This document shows, in pieces, positions 34,331 through 44,600 of a stretch of DNA of 64,000 nucleotides. Location of the stretch: NCBI GenBank assembly GCA_001695595.3, contig MBPM02000022.1, positions 248,001 through 312,000 of the forward strand. Direction: 5' to 3'. Made by a program: the position numbers and the translations under genes. Origin of the DNA: Plasmopara viticola (lineage: Eukaryota > Oomycota > Peronosporomycetes > Peronosporales > Peronosporaceae). Every line of letters starts with the position of its first letter. The first letter of the stretch is position 1. The notes beneath the pieces were generated by a model that had not been told where the DNA came from, did not search any database, and saw nothing but the letters and a program-made list of their open reading frames with translations.

Positions 34331-36894
34331 GCCTCGGACTTCCATACTTGTCAGATCGTGGACGCTATGATCTTTTGCAGAGCAACTCATACTTATCGAC
34401 ATTATACGGTTGATTTCTTACCGATGCATCACCAATGTATTCAAACATGTCTAAAAGCAACATCGCCGGGTCTTTATTTACAAAACAGCACACCTCCTCG
34501 GTTAAGCTATTAGCTACGGATACAGACATCGAAATTTGTTCGTTCGTGAAAGTAGTCATTTACCCGTGTTGAGTCGCGGTAGGTTCAAGGATTGGCCTTA
34601 AGTCATATAACTGAGGTGAACGATGTACTTGTTGGCATCTTTATTAAAGTGATTCGTAAGCAGTGATCGAATTGCTTCAAGAGCTGGCTTGTGGATATAT
34701 GGCTCAACGGGGAAGCTCTGGATTTTTACATGCTCGCACTAACTTATTCGTGTGATTTTCAGATTAAGCGCTTACAAAAATCATTTACATTTGGGATGCA
34801 ATAAATTGTGGACCACCCACTAAGCACGCAATGTGCGACGCTCGTGTGAGGCGTGGTGTATGTAAGGTACTATTCAAGGAGCATATTGGTCGAATAAGCG
34901 CGTCAGCAATGCACGATTTATTACGACGCGAAAGGCAGTAGAATATGTATGTGCAATTAGTGAAAACAATCTGTTTCAGCGATGCACAGTACATTTACCA
35001 GCCACATGGTAGCAATTTGTTTACCCATAGACACTGATAATTAGACTGAAGCATATCGATGCTCCCAATGTAGATTCTTGTGTAGAACGTTCATAGCTTC
35101 ATACCCCTTGTCCGACCTACGAATGCATTTTTACTTTTTCGAAAGCCTCATTCATGCTATACAAGTATACACCAAGCTGTTAGCAGTCCTCAGCCTGATC
35201 AAGCTGTACAAATGCTTTTCTACATTTCCGAAAACTTCATTCATGCTCAACAAGTATACACCAAGCTGGTAGCAGTCCTCAGCCTCATCAAGTTTAAGTA
35301 GGTCAATACGATCGTAGCTTTTAAATAGCACAACGTATAGCTAGCCCATCAGTAGCGCTTCAATGCCTCCTTCACCTGAGTCTGAATTCTGTAAGGATTC
35401 TTCTTAGCACTCCGGAATGTGTGCCAAGTCGTGCAGTGGAAACTCACGTGTTGTTTGCCTGAAGGAAGTTGATTACATGCTTGTCCTCACGAATTACCTA
35501 GCTCCGATGTCTCCAAAAACTGACAGACAAAAATCTCGAATTCAGTGATCGCCTTTAGCTTATATTAAGAGCTGGTGTAGTTCAGCCTGTCAGCCGACTC
35601 CATAGATTATATTTTCGAAATCTCCTTCGTTCGAACATCCTTCTTGCTGTTGATTGCGGCAGGCTTATTGAAATCATACGTGTAAGTGAGATTCGGGAAG
35701 ACGTAGCGGGTATTGATTATAGAATGGGAGAGGATACATGCTTAAGGTCACTAGGATTCGTGAAATTGCTGGAGCATGCGCATTTTCAATAGCGGTAGAT
35801 ATATACTTTGGTGTGAAAATAATTTGTTATAAAGTGTACATCGGGGACTCGAGGACATAGGCGAGATGCAATAGTCAAGCTTTTTGACGACAGTAAAATC
35901 AAAAGTACTGTGTGGCGACAGCAAACATGTTGTACAGCGACATCCAATCATTCCATTTTACATCATTGTGACAAATCGTACGTTATCCTCATCTTGCAGA
36001 TGGCACTGCTCGAATGAAAAAATGAAGTGCAGCAAGTCGAGTAAATCAGGTTATAACATCGTTGAGTTAATCTGCACTCAACGTTTCTACTTAACTCGTC
36101 ATCACGACCTTATGCCTGTCAAGACACCACAAACGCAGACCATGAATTTCTCCTTATCTCTGCATGTCCCGGCTAAAGCGCATCACTTCATGACTCTATC
36201 ACAGTTTCATTCGTTAATTAGATCTGCAAACACGTAAAGCCTTTCATCTTGGCTCCCTTCACGAATTTATCGAAACGAAAGGCGATGACATCTCGATGTT
36301 GCTGGTCTGTGTATATGCATTATTAAAATCTAAAATTCGATGCACCGGCAATTTATATGACAGGCGAAACGTATTATTTCTTAGATTGTGGCGCATGTCT
36401 AGCCTAAACGACGACAACAATACTCAAAAGCTAGCATTGCAAAAAGCAGTCTGAGAAATGGAGAGATGTTCAGGCAATTAAAACAATCGTGCGAGCCGCC
36501 TCTGCATTACACTTAAGAGCTCTGCGATGGTGACTACGATCGTAATTGTTCAGATGTCGGTCATTCTTTACTAAGGTATTGCTGTTATAATTACAAGAAT
36601 CCAAGTGCCCGACTATCACAAACAGGGAGCTTTTGGGTACTTATACTAAATAGTCTTTACATTTGATGCATCAGTGAGATTTCCGAGAGTTAGCTATCAG
36701 ACCTGATATCACGAAGGATCAATGCCTGCGTAATTAATGACTTGATATGCTTGTTGTCTTACAAAGTATAAACACTGCTTTTTGCAAAATTCCGGTATTT
36801 TTTTCTGACAGAGTAGCTTTAGAGCCTATTTTCTAAAAAAAATTTGCTTCAACATTCAGCAACTTAAATGGCATGTCGAGGATGAAGCATCGAC
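34331..36894. other. AT-rich DNA, upstream part of the polymerase-bearing relic
   Basis: On the minus strand short coding-like strings continue upstream of the polymerase motifs (for example YKLKAITEFEIFVCQFLE near 35540, SYDRIDLLKLDEAEDCYQLG near 35280, CTLYNKLFSHQSIYLPLLK near 35810). They are separated by stops. They could be the polymerase N-terminus or another gene of the same element; I cannot assign them. From about 36.2 kb to the MUS81 stop nothing is seen. Confidence 0.35.
35133..35295. repeat. Diverged tandem duplication of about 80 bp
   Basis: The stretch from TTTTTCGAAAGCCTCATTCA to CAAGCTGTACAAATGC is repeated directly afterwards as CTACATTTCCGAAAACTTCA onward, sharing ACAAGTATACACCAAGCTG and AGCAGTCCTCAGCCT. 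The copies differ at several positions. Confidence 0.75.
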
Positions 36895-38770
36895 TCAGGT
36901 GTCCTCAGTATATTCACAAGATGTTAATAAATGGCCAAGGAACTCGCAAGCTCGAGTTCCAAGTCGACGCTGACTTTTTCCATAACGGACGTGCTCAACT
37001 TCGCTATCGCGACCGCGTTTCCGCAGTGCTTGATCCAATTCGTGAAAATTTGGATACTTTCGTGACAATCCGACAGCCTTAGCAGCGCTAAGTCCAGGAA
37101 TTTGTAGCAGCATCCGTTGATAGATCTCGTGCACGGTGAATTGGGTCTTCTTACGAAATTGAAAGTTAAAATGGGCAAACGTTTGGAGTGGCAAGCAAAA
37201 TATCTTCTCAAACTCGTTCACAATAAATGGTGTGGAAGGCAACAGACGTAATGTCGCTGGTCTTGCACCTTTTTCGTTTGGAGGAAATTTAGACAATAAA
37301 CGTGCGTTCACTCGAGCCAGAAAGGTCACGGTCTCGTCCACATTTTGGCACTGCTGAACAAAAAAATTGTTTTGCATCTGTGTCCGGCCCATTGCCGTGT
37401 GAAGTCCGCTCGTTCGCACTGTCGTGATCTGCGTCAATGAGCCCTCAATGAGGTAAATCACATTCACGTCACCACAATGGTCACAAACAGTGGCCAATCG
37501 AGCCTTTTGCTCATAAAAACGTCGGTCAATGATGCTTCCCGACAAATCGTGCACTTCCTTTCGTTCGACAATGACATTTAACATAAATTCTTGCATATCT
37601 CCACCAATGCGCCGACGTCGCGCTATCCACTGAACGTCACCTACGCCAAGTGCACGCACTTCACAATTGACGTTTTTTTCTTGCAATTTTCGCTCCAGTA
37701 TTTGAGGATTTCGTCGCTCAATGACTTCACGATGATCTAGCACTAACACTAGCTCCCACGTGTCCGTTTGGCGCATTAAATCTTCAGGAATCCGTTGTGT
37801 TGTAGTCCCAACTTGTGCCAGAAGGTGCGCATTAAACTCACTAGAAATCTCCTCGTCCGATTCATTTAGCTCTACGTACGCCGAGTTCAAATTCTGCCGC
37901 ACCACTTCACTACTACTAGTAGTACTACTACTATAAATAGTACTTGACGTTGTATAATATTTGTGGTAGTTGGAGTAATTGTTGTCGCTTCCGTCAGGGA
38001 CCCTGAACACAATTCTGCGCTTCGTCGGCCCTTTTCGGTCAGATAGTAATAACCCATGTCAGATCTTTTGACCACCTCATGCGTTCCAGCCAGCGTCGCG
38101 AGGCACGTTCGCAATTTGACACTGTCGCCTTTGTACTAAATCGGACAATTAGCATTCTCTAGTCGATTTTTATAGTTGAATAACATTCTTCGTACCCCAA
38201 TCTTGAGCATTCGCTTTAAAAGCACATTGCTGGACATGGCTGCATCTTCATTTACCGCCTGGGCTTCTTGCAGCGCTAACAGCACGAACCATGGCTCTGT
38301 CGAATAGCAATAATTCAGACGTTGCAATATTATTACTATATAATTCACACAATCTGTCCCATTTTAAATGTCCAAACCCTCGTACGTTTGCGATAAGCAG
38401 GCGCATAGACCTTCGAAGAGCGATCGAATGTCCCGCCTGAAGTGTCTCTTATCGACTGCTCGGGGAGTACTTCAGCTACGACCGTCGGAGGTAGCGCAGT
38501 TGATGACTCGCAGTCTCCGTCTTCGACCAACCCCCTTTTTCTCAGAATACTATGAATTTGGGTAGCCAAATAATTGCCAATGTGCCGAAGCTTTTTTGCT
38601 TCTGAAGCGTTGCGTAGTGGCACAGAATGCGCGCGCACGGAAGCAATGGCTCGGGCAAAATTGGATGCCAAGTGAGAGGACTCGCGTATGCGTTTCTTCA
38701 ATATTAAAAGATCTTCCACGATTGGGTCGTTGGCCGCGTGTGCGCAGCCCTGGGCGCTGCGCTCTGGCAT
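36895..38770 (-). CDS. MUS81: MUS81 structure-specific endonuclease, with an in-frame stop in exon 2
   Basis: Proposed complement(join(36895..37930,38011..38296,38386..38770)), 568 codons before the stop. MUS81 with EME1 cuts stalled forks and recombination intermediates in the nucleus. Exon 1 holds the N-terminal helix-hairpin-helix region ending YAPAYRK. Exon 2 holds the winged helix (PWFVLLALQEAQ to GYYYLTEKGRR). Exon 3 carries the XPF-type nuclease (LVLVLDHRE, GVGDVQWIAR, VIVERKEVHDLSGSIIDRRF) and a C-terminal HhH2 ending RYGKSQRRLG. All catalytic motifs are present. Intron 1 (38297..38385, GTACGA...GACAG) and intron 2 (37931..38010, in an AGT-repeat stretch) restore the frame. A TAG at 38136-38138 interrupts exon 2, where no intron of normal size can remove it. 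It may be a recent nonsense mutation, a sequencing error or one allele. Start ATG 38770. Confidence 0.88.
37931..38010 (-). other. Proposed intron 2 of MUS81
   Basis: Donor GTGTTC and acceptor TTATAG give an 80-bp intron that joins the winged-helix frame to the nuclease frame in phase 2. The acceptor lies in a TAGTAGTAG stretch, so several acceptors three bases apart are possible. A frameshift is the alternative explanation. Confidence 0.5.
38297..38385 (-). other. Intron 1 of MUS81
   Basis: 89 bp, donor AAAC/GTACGA, acceptor GACAG/AGCC. Splicing creates the conserved run YAPAYRKQPWFVLLAL across the junction. Confidence 0.75.
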
Positions 38771-38870
38771 GTCGCTTTGAAGTCGCTTTTATTACTGCGA
38801 ACTTACTGGATAATATACTGCAGTGTCGATCGTCTACGTCATTTAAAATATTAGACAAGCCTACAGCTTT
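38771..38870. promoter_or_regulatory. Divergent intergenic promoter region, MUS81 / Aurora kinase
   Basis: Only 100 bp separate the ATG codons of the two head-to-head genes. A GTCATTTAAAATATT string near 38839-38853 faintly resembles the oomycete Inr for the plus-strand gene. No other motif is recognised. Confidence 0.5.
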
Positions 38871-40043
38871 ATGCGACGCTTTGACGCGGACAAGGAGAAT
38901 CGCGTAGCGGCTGTCTCTAGCTACTCGCAGCGCGCGCTGCTCTCGTCCCGCCATATCAAGGCTGGAGGAAATAGTACTGCTACTGGCGTCATGAAGCGGC
39001 CGCACAATCAGTCAGACAGCTCGCATTATCCGCGCAAAGCAGGCGGCGACAAAATCGCCACGTCTCGACGGCCTCACAACGACGCGCCGTCGTCTCACAG
39101 TAGTCTATACCTTCACAGTACCAATACTGCTTTTAACAAGTCTACGTCGGCTTCTACCGTCTCTGTTAAGAGCGCCAATGTCTCGAACGGCATGAGCTCT
39201 ACTAAAACGTGTACAAAACCACCGACCAAGACGGACGAGACGTCAAAGAAGACGTGGAAACTTGGCGATTTTGAGATTGGCAAACCACTTGGAAAAGGCA
39301 AGTTCGGAAACGTCTACCTTGCTCGCGAGAAACAGTCTAAGTACGTCGTGGCACTTAAAGTTTTGAATAAGCAACAATTGATGAAGAGCAGCATGGAGCA
39401 CCAGCTACGCCGCGAGATCGAGATCCAGTCTCACTTACGACACAGGTCCATATTACGTCTCTACGGCTATTTCTACGACAGCAAACGCGTGTATTTAATC
39501 ATCGAGTATGCACCACAGGGAGAACTGTATAAAAAACTCGTGCGTGCAGGTCGCTTTTCAGAGAAACAGTCGGCATTGTACATACAAGAGATGGCACGTG
39601 CACTCATTTACATGCACAGTAAACATGTGATTCACCGTGATATCAAGCCGGAGAATCTGCTCGTTGGGTTTAATGGTGAACTCAAGATTGCCGACTTTGG
39701 TTGGTCGGTCCATGCTCCATCCTCTAGACGAACAACTTTGTGTGGTACACTCGACTATTTGCCACCTGAAATGATTGAGAATAAACCACACGATGAAAAT
39801 GTGGACGTTTGGACGCTTGGCGTTCTCATGTTTGAGTTCCTCACGGGTGCACCTCCCTTTGAAACGGAGAATACGAAAGAGACGTACCGCCGGATTGCAC
39901 ACGTGGATCTCAAGTTTCCGATTTACGTGTCGTCAGAGGCTCAAGATTTGTTAGTCAAGATCCTACGTCATGACCCGCAGCAACGAATTTCGTTGGACCG
40001 CGTGTTGGAGCACCCGTGGATTGTGCAGCATTGCGAGACGTAG
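38871..40043 (+). CDS. AUR: Aurora family mitotic serine/threonine kinase
   Basis: A 390-residue intronless kinase. The first 120 residues are basic, Ser/Thr-rich and disordered, with a KEN tripeptide at residues 8-10 and an RALL (RxxL) at 21-24; both resemble APC/C degrons. The kinase domain (about 125-385) has the glycine loop [11 protein letters not shown], the catalytic lysine in VALKVL (K163), HRDIKPEN (D257) and [13 protein letters not shown] (D275). The activation loop [16 protein letters not shown] is diagnostic of Aurora kinases; the second Thr is the expected activating phosphosite. Aurora kinases control centrosomes, spindle assembly and cytokinesis. All catalytic residues are intact. 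It is head to head with MUS81. Whether it is an A- or B-type Aurora cannot be told; protists often have one or two ancestral forms. Confidence 0.96.
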   Translation: MRRFDADKENRVAAVSSYSQRALLSSRHIKAGGNSTATGVMKRPHNQSDSSHYPRKAGGDKIATSRRPHNDAPSSHSSLYLHSTNTAFNKSTSASTVSVKSANVSNGMSSTKTCTKPPTKTDETSKKTWKLGDFEIGKPLGKGKFGNVYLAREKQSKYVVALKVLNKQQLMKSSMEHQLRREIEIQSHLRHRSILRLYGYFYDSKRVYLIIEYAPQGELYKKLVRAGRFSEKQSALYIQEMARALIYMHSKHVIHRDIKPENLLVGFNGELKIADFGWSVHAPSSRRTTLCGTLDYLPPEMIENKPHDENVDVWTLGVLMFEFLTGAPPFETENTKETYRRIAHVDLKFPIYVSSEAQDLLVKILRHDPQQRISLDRVLEHPWIVQHCET

Positions 40044-40101
40044 TGTATGATACGATAGTGTAGATTCAATCTTGCACAATTGTGTCTGTGATATACAGCA
40101 G

Positions 40102-40573
40102 CTAATCAATGCCTTTTGTCGCGATTGCTTTGTTTCCGTACTTGGCGTCCTTTGACGCCTGCTCAGCCAAATCTTTGACATTGTGCTTTTCTTCTCGGTG
40201 GGCTTCTGCGATTTTCTGGTAGCTTTTAGGCAATTCAAATTGTTTAGCAAATCCCTCGGCCTGTGACACCACCAATGTCAAAGTCAAGTATATTATGTAT
40301 TGCAATGAATGCTGCACGCTTCACCTGCTCGTCTAATTCCCTCTTTTGTTGTCCCACGGTGTTTTGGAGCGACGTGAAGACATCGGAGCGCTGTGCATCG
40401 CTCGCCGTGGACTGTAGCATCTCATGATTGAGTCGACGCAGCTCCGTCAGCTTGGTCCGAACCTCCTCGCGGGCCACACAGCTGCGTTCGTAATTGACGC
40501 GACTGGTCTGTCGAATGATATACGTTGAGTCTTCCACGATCTCGCGCACCATGCGTGAGGTCTGGCCACCCAT
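40102..40573 (-). CDS. Small putatively N-myristoylated, helical protein of unknown function
   Basis: complement(join(40102..40260,40325..40573)), 135 residues, with a 64-bp intron (GTGAAG...CACAG, phase 0) joining KRELDEQ to AEGFAKQFEL. The ATG at 40573 gives MGGQTSR, which fits the N-myristoylation pattern (Gly2, Ser6). The body is highly charged and probably all-helical or coiled-coil (KLTELRRLNHEMLQ, VGQQKRELDEQ), with no membrane segment. The C-terminal part is basic and polar. It lies tail to tail with the Aurora gene, only 58 bp between stop codons. I do not recognise the family. Membrane attachment through a lipid anchor is inferred from the N-terminus only. The frame is open upstream of the ATG, but without protein-like composition. 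Confidence 0.65.
40261..40324 (-). other. Intron of the myristoylated protein gene
   Basis: 64 bp, donor GAGCAG/GTGAAG, acceptor GTCACAG/GCC, phase 0. Without splicing the frame ends at a stop after IGGVTGRGIC. Confidence 0.65.
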
Positions 40574-41482
40574 AATGACAAAAGTGCTCTCAAAGTGGGT
40601 ACATTTACATGAATAGTGCAACGAAGTATATTGCATGTAAATAACTGTTGACGTAAATGATGTGACATACATCACAACAAAAGAGATGGCGGCGTATCTA
40701 CACGAAATGATGAACCGTACGTGGCGACAGTGAGTCTTGTAAGATGCACGTGAGGAGCAGTGTTATCTTTAAACATGCAGAAGCATATAAAGGCTCTCAC
40801 GAGACTAATCTTGATGCCATATTGTCGCTTTTCGCTTCACAGAGACAATCTCAGTCATCACCAATGACGGCCGGAATATCATTGTACGGTGTATTTTGTG
40901 TTGCTAAGCTTCATCACACTCTATTGCACATCTTAAATGTGTCTTGTGTATACGTGGCTTGTGTATTCGTGGATTAATCGATGTAGGGTGTGCTCAAGGG
41001 CTACGATCAGTGTGTCAATGTTATTTTAGACGATAGTTTTGAGCGTGTCTTTTCACTGAAGGAACCGGTCGAGGCCGTAGAGCTCGGGCTTTATATCGTG
41101 CGCGGTGATAACATGTACGAGTGATTAAGCTGCTACAGCTCAAAAGTGCTACAAGTGATAGTGCTGACAGTTGGGTCAATGCAGATCTGTAATCGGAGAA
41201 GCTCCTGAGAACATTCGTGAGCAAGTTATCGACGACCAGACGCGAGCAGCGCCACTAAAACCACTCGTTCACTAGTGTGCACAAAACTTAGTAAATCTGC
41301 GCCGCAGCAACTCGGCTGTCAAATTGATCGGTTTTACCAGTCATTTTCATTTCTCGTATGATATCAGGGCATTTACATATGACTTTCATATATATGGTCC
41401 ATAAGCAATGGCTCAGTCATACTTTGACTCATTGCTCGGTGTTCACCTACTTTTGAATATGCAATGTTTTCTTTAAAAGTTA
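40574..41482. other. Intergenic DNA
   Basis: It holds the upstream region of the minus-strand small protein gene. No further gene or structured element is recognised before the MULE inverted repeat. Confidence 0.4.
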
Positions 41483-41511
41483 TTGGGAGAATGGAAAAAA
41501 ATACGCCTTTT
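41483..41511 (+). repeat. Left terminal inverted repeat of the MULE relic
   Basis: Starts TTGGGAGAATGG and matches the reverse complement of 42977-43005 with a few mismatches. A related string (AATGGAAGAAATACGCCTTC) is repeated just inside it. Confidence 0.7.
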
Positions 41512-41641
41512 TTCAAATTTAATGGAAGAAATACGCCTTCAAAACAAGGAATGTTGAAGGAGTTAAAATTATATCTAGCAATAAATATGTTTGCAACAAT
41601 GGTAAAAATATACATGTAAGAAAAAGAAAGAATTTATACCT

Positions 41642-42855
41642 TTGGATACTAATTTACCGCTGCGGGCACCAATCGATTATATGCAAGAATTTCATGCGTT
41701 TGCTCCATATGCATTAGGCGGCATGGCACTAGATGGCACTTTTCTCAAGAAAAAAACTAGAGGTGTGCTATTGGTGGCGTGTTTCGAAATTGGGAACAAT
41801 GAGATGCAGGTTTTTGCAGTCGCATTCGTCAGCAGTGAGGCTAAGGCAAATTGGGCGTATTTCATCAAGTTCCTGTTCCAGCATTTACCTGTACTTCCAG
41901 CCTTCGTAATATCTAGGGATTAGTGCCAGCTATGAATGAAAACGGCAAAGAGATTCACTTTTCTCTTGCTGACGTCGCCTTATGGAGAATTTCAAACTAA
42001 AGTATAAAAACAAGACGTTGAGGGAACATACATGGGGCATAACACGTGCGCTGACCAGGCAATCGTACGAAAACCCTGATGAAGCTAAATCGCGAGGCAG
42101 TTGAATGGTAGGCTGACGTTGGTTATGGGAAGTGGTCCATTGCCCGTTGTCGATGCTCACGATATGGAATTTTTATTTTAATAGCGTCGAATTCATGAAC
42201 AACGCGCTGGAAAACATCCTTGAAATGCCTCGATTGACTACTACCTCCGCTGTTCTAATGGTATGGCAATTGAACGCTGTGTCGGTACGAAGTGGCTCGA
42301 CTTTGCCGGACAGACCCAAGACTGGGGTGTGGTTACGTCTTATGCTGCCAGTTGCATCACTTTGATGTAAAAAATGTACGAGGAAACAATACAAGTATGT
42401 CCAAGTTCAACTACATCATTTGTTGTGTCGGTTCGAATTGGAACAAACAAGCCAACGGAGTATGCTGTTGAGGTAAACAGTACCAGTGGTACATGCATAT
42501 GCGGTTATGTGAAGAATATGAATGCTCCATCTCGACACCTAATAGCAGCACTTAAGCTTTCAAATCAACTGTCACGTTAGAATTGTTATTTGGGGATATG
42601 TGGTCAACCAAAACGTTTCTACTTGCCTACCATGAAGCACTCGAAGTGAAGCCATTCGTGGCAAAATTGAACTGGTGAAAAGTGCGCATCCCAACGAGGA
42701 GGTCGACACGAAAAGAAGCGAATCGAAGCACAGCATGCTAAATTAAAAGTTGACGCGCCAAAACGTGTTTATCGATGCGGCAGCTGTGGTCAAGTGGGAC
42801 ACAACAAGCATCGATGCACCAGTAATGCGCAGCATAATAGTAAACTTATTTAGTA
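41642..42855 (+). pseudogene. MULE transposase, fragmented
   Basis: The first fragment (41642-41923) carries the DDE-domain string LDGTFLKKKTRGVLLVACFE followed by VFAVAFVSSEAKANWAYFIK, typical of the first catalytic Asp region of MULE transposases. It stops just after FVISRD, about where the second catalytic Asp lies. A second fragment (42374-42580) carries a SWIM-like zinc motif (CICG...RHLIAAL). A third, near 42765-42820, carries a CX2CX4HX4C knuckle (CGSCGQVGHNKHRC), often found at the C-terminus of such transposases. Stops and frame changes between the fragments show that it is inactive. Confidence 0.8.
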
Positions 42856-42976
42856 AGTTGTATTTTTATTATTCAATAGTTTTCTTACTTCGTAGGTAAT
42901 TTTTTTCTTTTCAGTGGAAAAGTTAAGATTCAGGTTGAATTTATTCCATTTAAATATAATTTTCCCAATTAATTTC

Positions 42977-43005
42977 TAAAGAGGTATATTCTTCCATTCT
43001 CCCAA
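42977..43005 (-). repeat. Right terminal inverted repeat of the MULE relic
   Basis: Plus-strand sequence ends TTCCATTCTCCCAA, the reverse complement of the left end. Confidence 0.7.
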
Positions 43006-43505
43006 AATTATTAGAGTTATTGGAGCTTCTACTGCTTTTGTTGCAAGACACTTAATCATCAAGCTTGATCGGAGCTCGAGCAAGTACTGTAGCTCGAGCA
43101 GTGGACAAAGAGTTTACAAGACTCCAAAATTATTATTTGCGCGGACATCGTGCAGATCAAGGTTGTGGTTTTAACTATCGTGGATTTGCAAACGTATTTT
43201 AAGTAAAGAGCCGCTACCCACCACTCACTTTAGCTATTCATCACTCACCCGCTCTTATATGTTACTAATGAGGTGGAACCAGAATGAAGATACAAAGTTT
43301 GCATAGTAATAAGCTTGTACAAATACTAAAGGGCAAGCGAGGAGGTGAAGGTGCCGTTTTACAAGAAAGAAGTCGGAAAATCGGGCTGATGCCGCTCGAA
43401 AGAGCAGTGGTGAGATGATTCAGAGTCGGCCAGGTTGTTGTCGTTGTTGCCTGCAAATACTAAGAAGCGCCCTATAAGAAGCTTTTTTTCGTGAATGGTT
43501 ACCAA

Positions 43506-43807
43506 GGTAACGACTTCTAATCGAATGTCCCACAGTACGTGTCAACTTGACATCCAAGACTGTTGGTCACATTCTAGAAAAAGCATGGCAACGGCACATG
43601 CTAAGAGCACATTGTGATGAGAGCAAGCCTAGTGATGCCAATTGGGTTTCTAAAACGTCAAGACAGAAGACCACGTGACAACAAGACAGAAGACCACGTG
43701 GCAACAAGACAGAAGACCACGTGGCAACGAGTAAGTTAGAGCAGGAAATTTTTTCTTTGTTCGTGTGAAGTCGCTTTTCATTTTGCACTGCGACGATCAA
43801 GTTGCTA
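43506..43807 (+). repeat. 5' LTR of copia element 2, expanded by a 23-bp tandem repeat
   Basis: About 302 bp, beginning GGTAACGACTTCTAAT (TG to GG at the terminus) and ending CGATCAAGTTGCTA. It aligns with 47538-47782 over its whole length, but is about 57 bp longer, largely because of three tandem copies of a 23-bp unit at 43661-43729. Confidence 0.85.
43661..43729. repeat. Three tandem copies of a 23-bp unit inside the 5' LTR
   Basis: The unit AGACAGAAGACCACGTGGCA plus ACA is repeated at 43661, 43684 and 43707 with one G/A difference in the first copy. The other LTR has a single diverged copy. Confidence 0.9.
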
Positions 43808-43811
43808 GATA

Positions 43812-43821
43812 TTATGAGCCC
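43812..43821 (+). promoter_or_regulatory. Primer-binding site of copia element 2, overlapping the gag ATG
   Basis: TTATGAGCCC lies just inside the 5' LTR and is identical to the core of the primer site in element 1. It is complementary to a tRNA-Met anticodon arm. Its ATG (43814) is the gag start. Confidence 0.55.
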
Positions 43822-44600
43822 AATGACGAACCCGAACGAGATCCTCAGCGATGACAACTATTTCCTGTGGAAGTACACGCCCGCATGACGCTGGCCAGGA
43901 AGGACTTCCTAGACCATCTCGATGTGAAGCCAGAAGACGCAGTGAACGCCCCCACCCAGTGGAAAGCCGCCGATGTGAAGGCACTGGCTGTGTTGTCAAA
44001 GCTGTTGAGTCCAACGTACCATATGATTGTGAGAGAAGCCAAATCTGCATGGGAAGCATGGCAAACTTGCGTGCGTTTTTCATGAAGCAGAGTCTGCACA
44101 GCCGTGTGCAGCTGCGCAAGCAACTCCACGAGTTCGCGATGGTCAGCGGTGGGATCCTCATGGAGCATCTGGTGCAGTTCGATAATTTGTGTGCCAAGTT
44201 GGTTGCAATTAGTGACTCTCTGTCTGAAGAGGATAAGCTGGTGTCCTCCTTGGTAGTGTGCCAAGTTAGTACGACGCGATGGTGCGGCTCATCGAAGCGC
44301 GCGACCGTGTGACACTGCTGGAGGCGAAAGAGATACCCCGACGCGAGTATGAGGTGATCCAGACGCGCGAGGTGAGGGAGCAAGCATTCAAGGCGATGGC
44401 GAATGGCAACGGTGGGCAGAACCACAATGAGCGTGGAGGCCAACGTGGACGGGGTGTCAAGGGACATGGACGCAAAGGGCACCATGATGGTGACGAGAAG
44501 GAGGTCAAGGGCCGATGCTATGAATGCCAGGAAGTCGGCCACAAGAAACAAGATTGCCCGCGGCTGAAGGGCAACACCGAAGTTTCGAAGTTCGCGTTAT
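43814..44600 (+). pseudogene. Copia element 2: Gag with zinc knuckle, frameshifted
   Basis: Starts MSPMTNPNEILSDDNYFLWK at 43814 and meets a TGA at 43886. The homology resumes in another frame with MTLARKDFLDHL, a typical copia capsid string. Another frame change follows near 44090 and the MVRLIEARDRV part begins at 44279. The zinc knuckle CYECQEVGHKKQDCP (CX2CX4HX4C) lies at about 44516-44560. Confidence 0.9.

Larger units (their letters stand above)
41483..43005 (+). mobile_element. Mutator-like (MULE) DNA transposon relic
   Basis: Imperfect terminal inverted repeats bound about 1.5 kb that encodes pieces of a MULE transposase on the plus strand. The left end reads TTGGGAGAATGGAAAAAAAT and the reverse complement of the right end reads TTGGGAGAATGGAAGAATAT. 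A clean 8-10 bp target duplication is not found, so the outermost boundaries are approximate. Confidence 0.75.

Noticed and set aside
27000..37000. CRISPR arrays, bacterial operons or prophage in the AT-rich centre
   Set aside because: No regularly spaced direct repeats and no bacterial gene signals. Spliced eukaryotic genes surround it.
37931..38010. A frameshift in MUS81 between the winged-helix and nuclease parts
   Set aside because: An 80-bp intron with GT-AG ends restores the frame in the right phase and resembles the other introns in size, so a frameshift is not needed.
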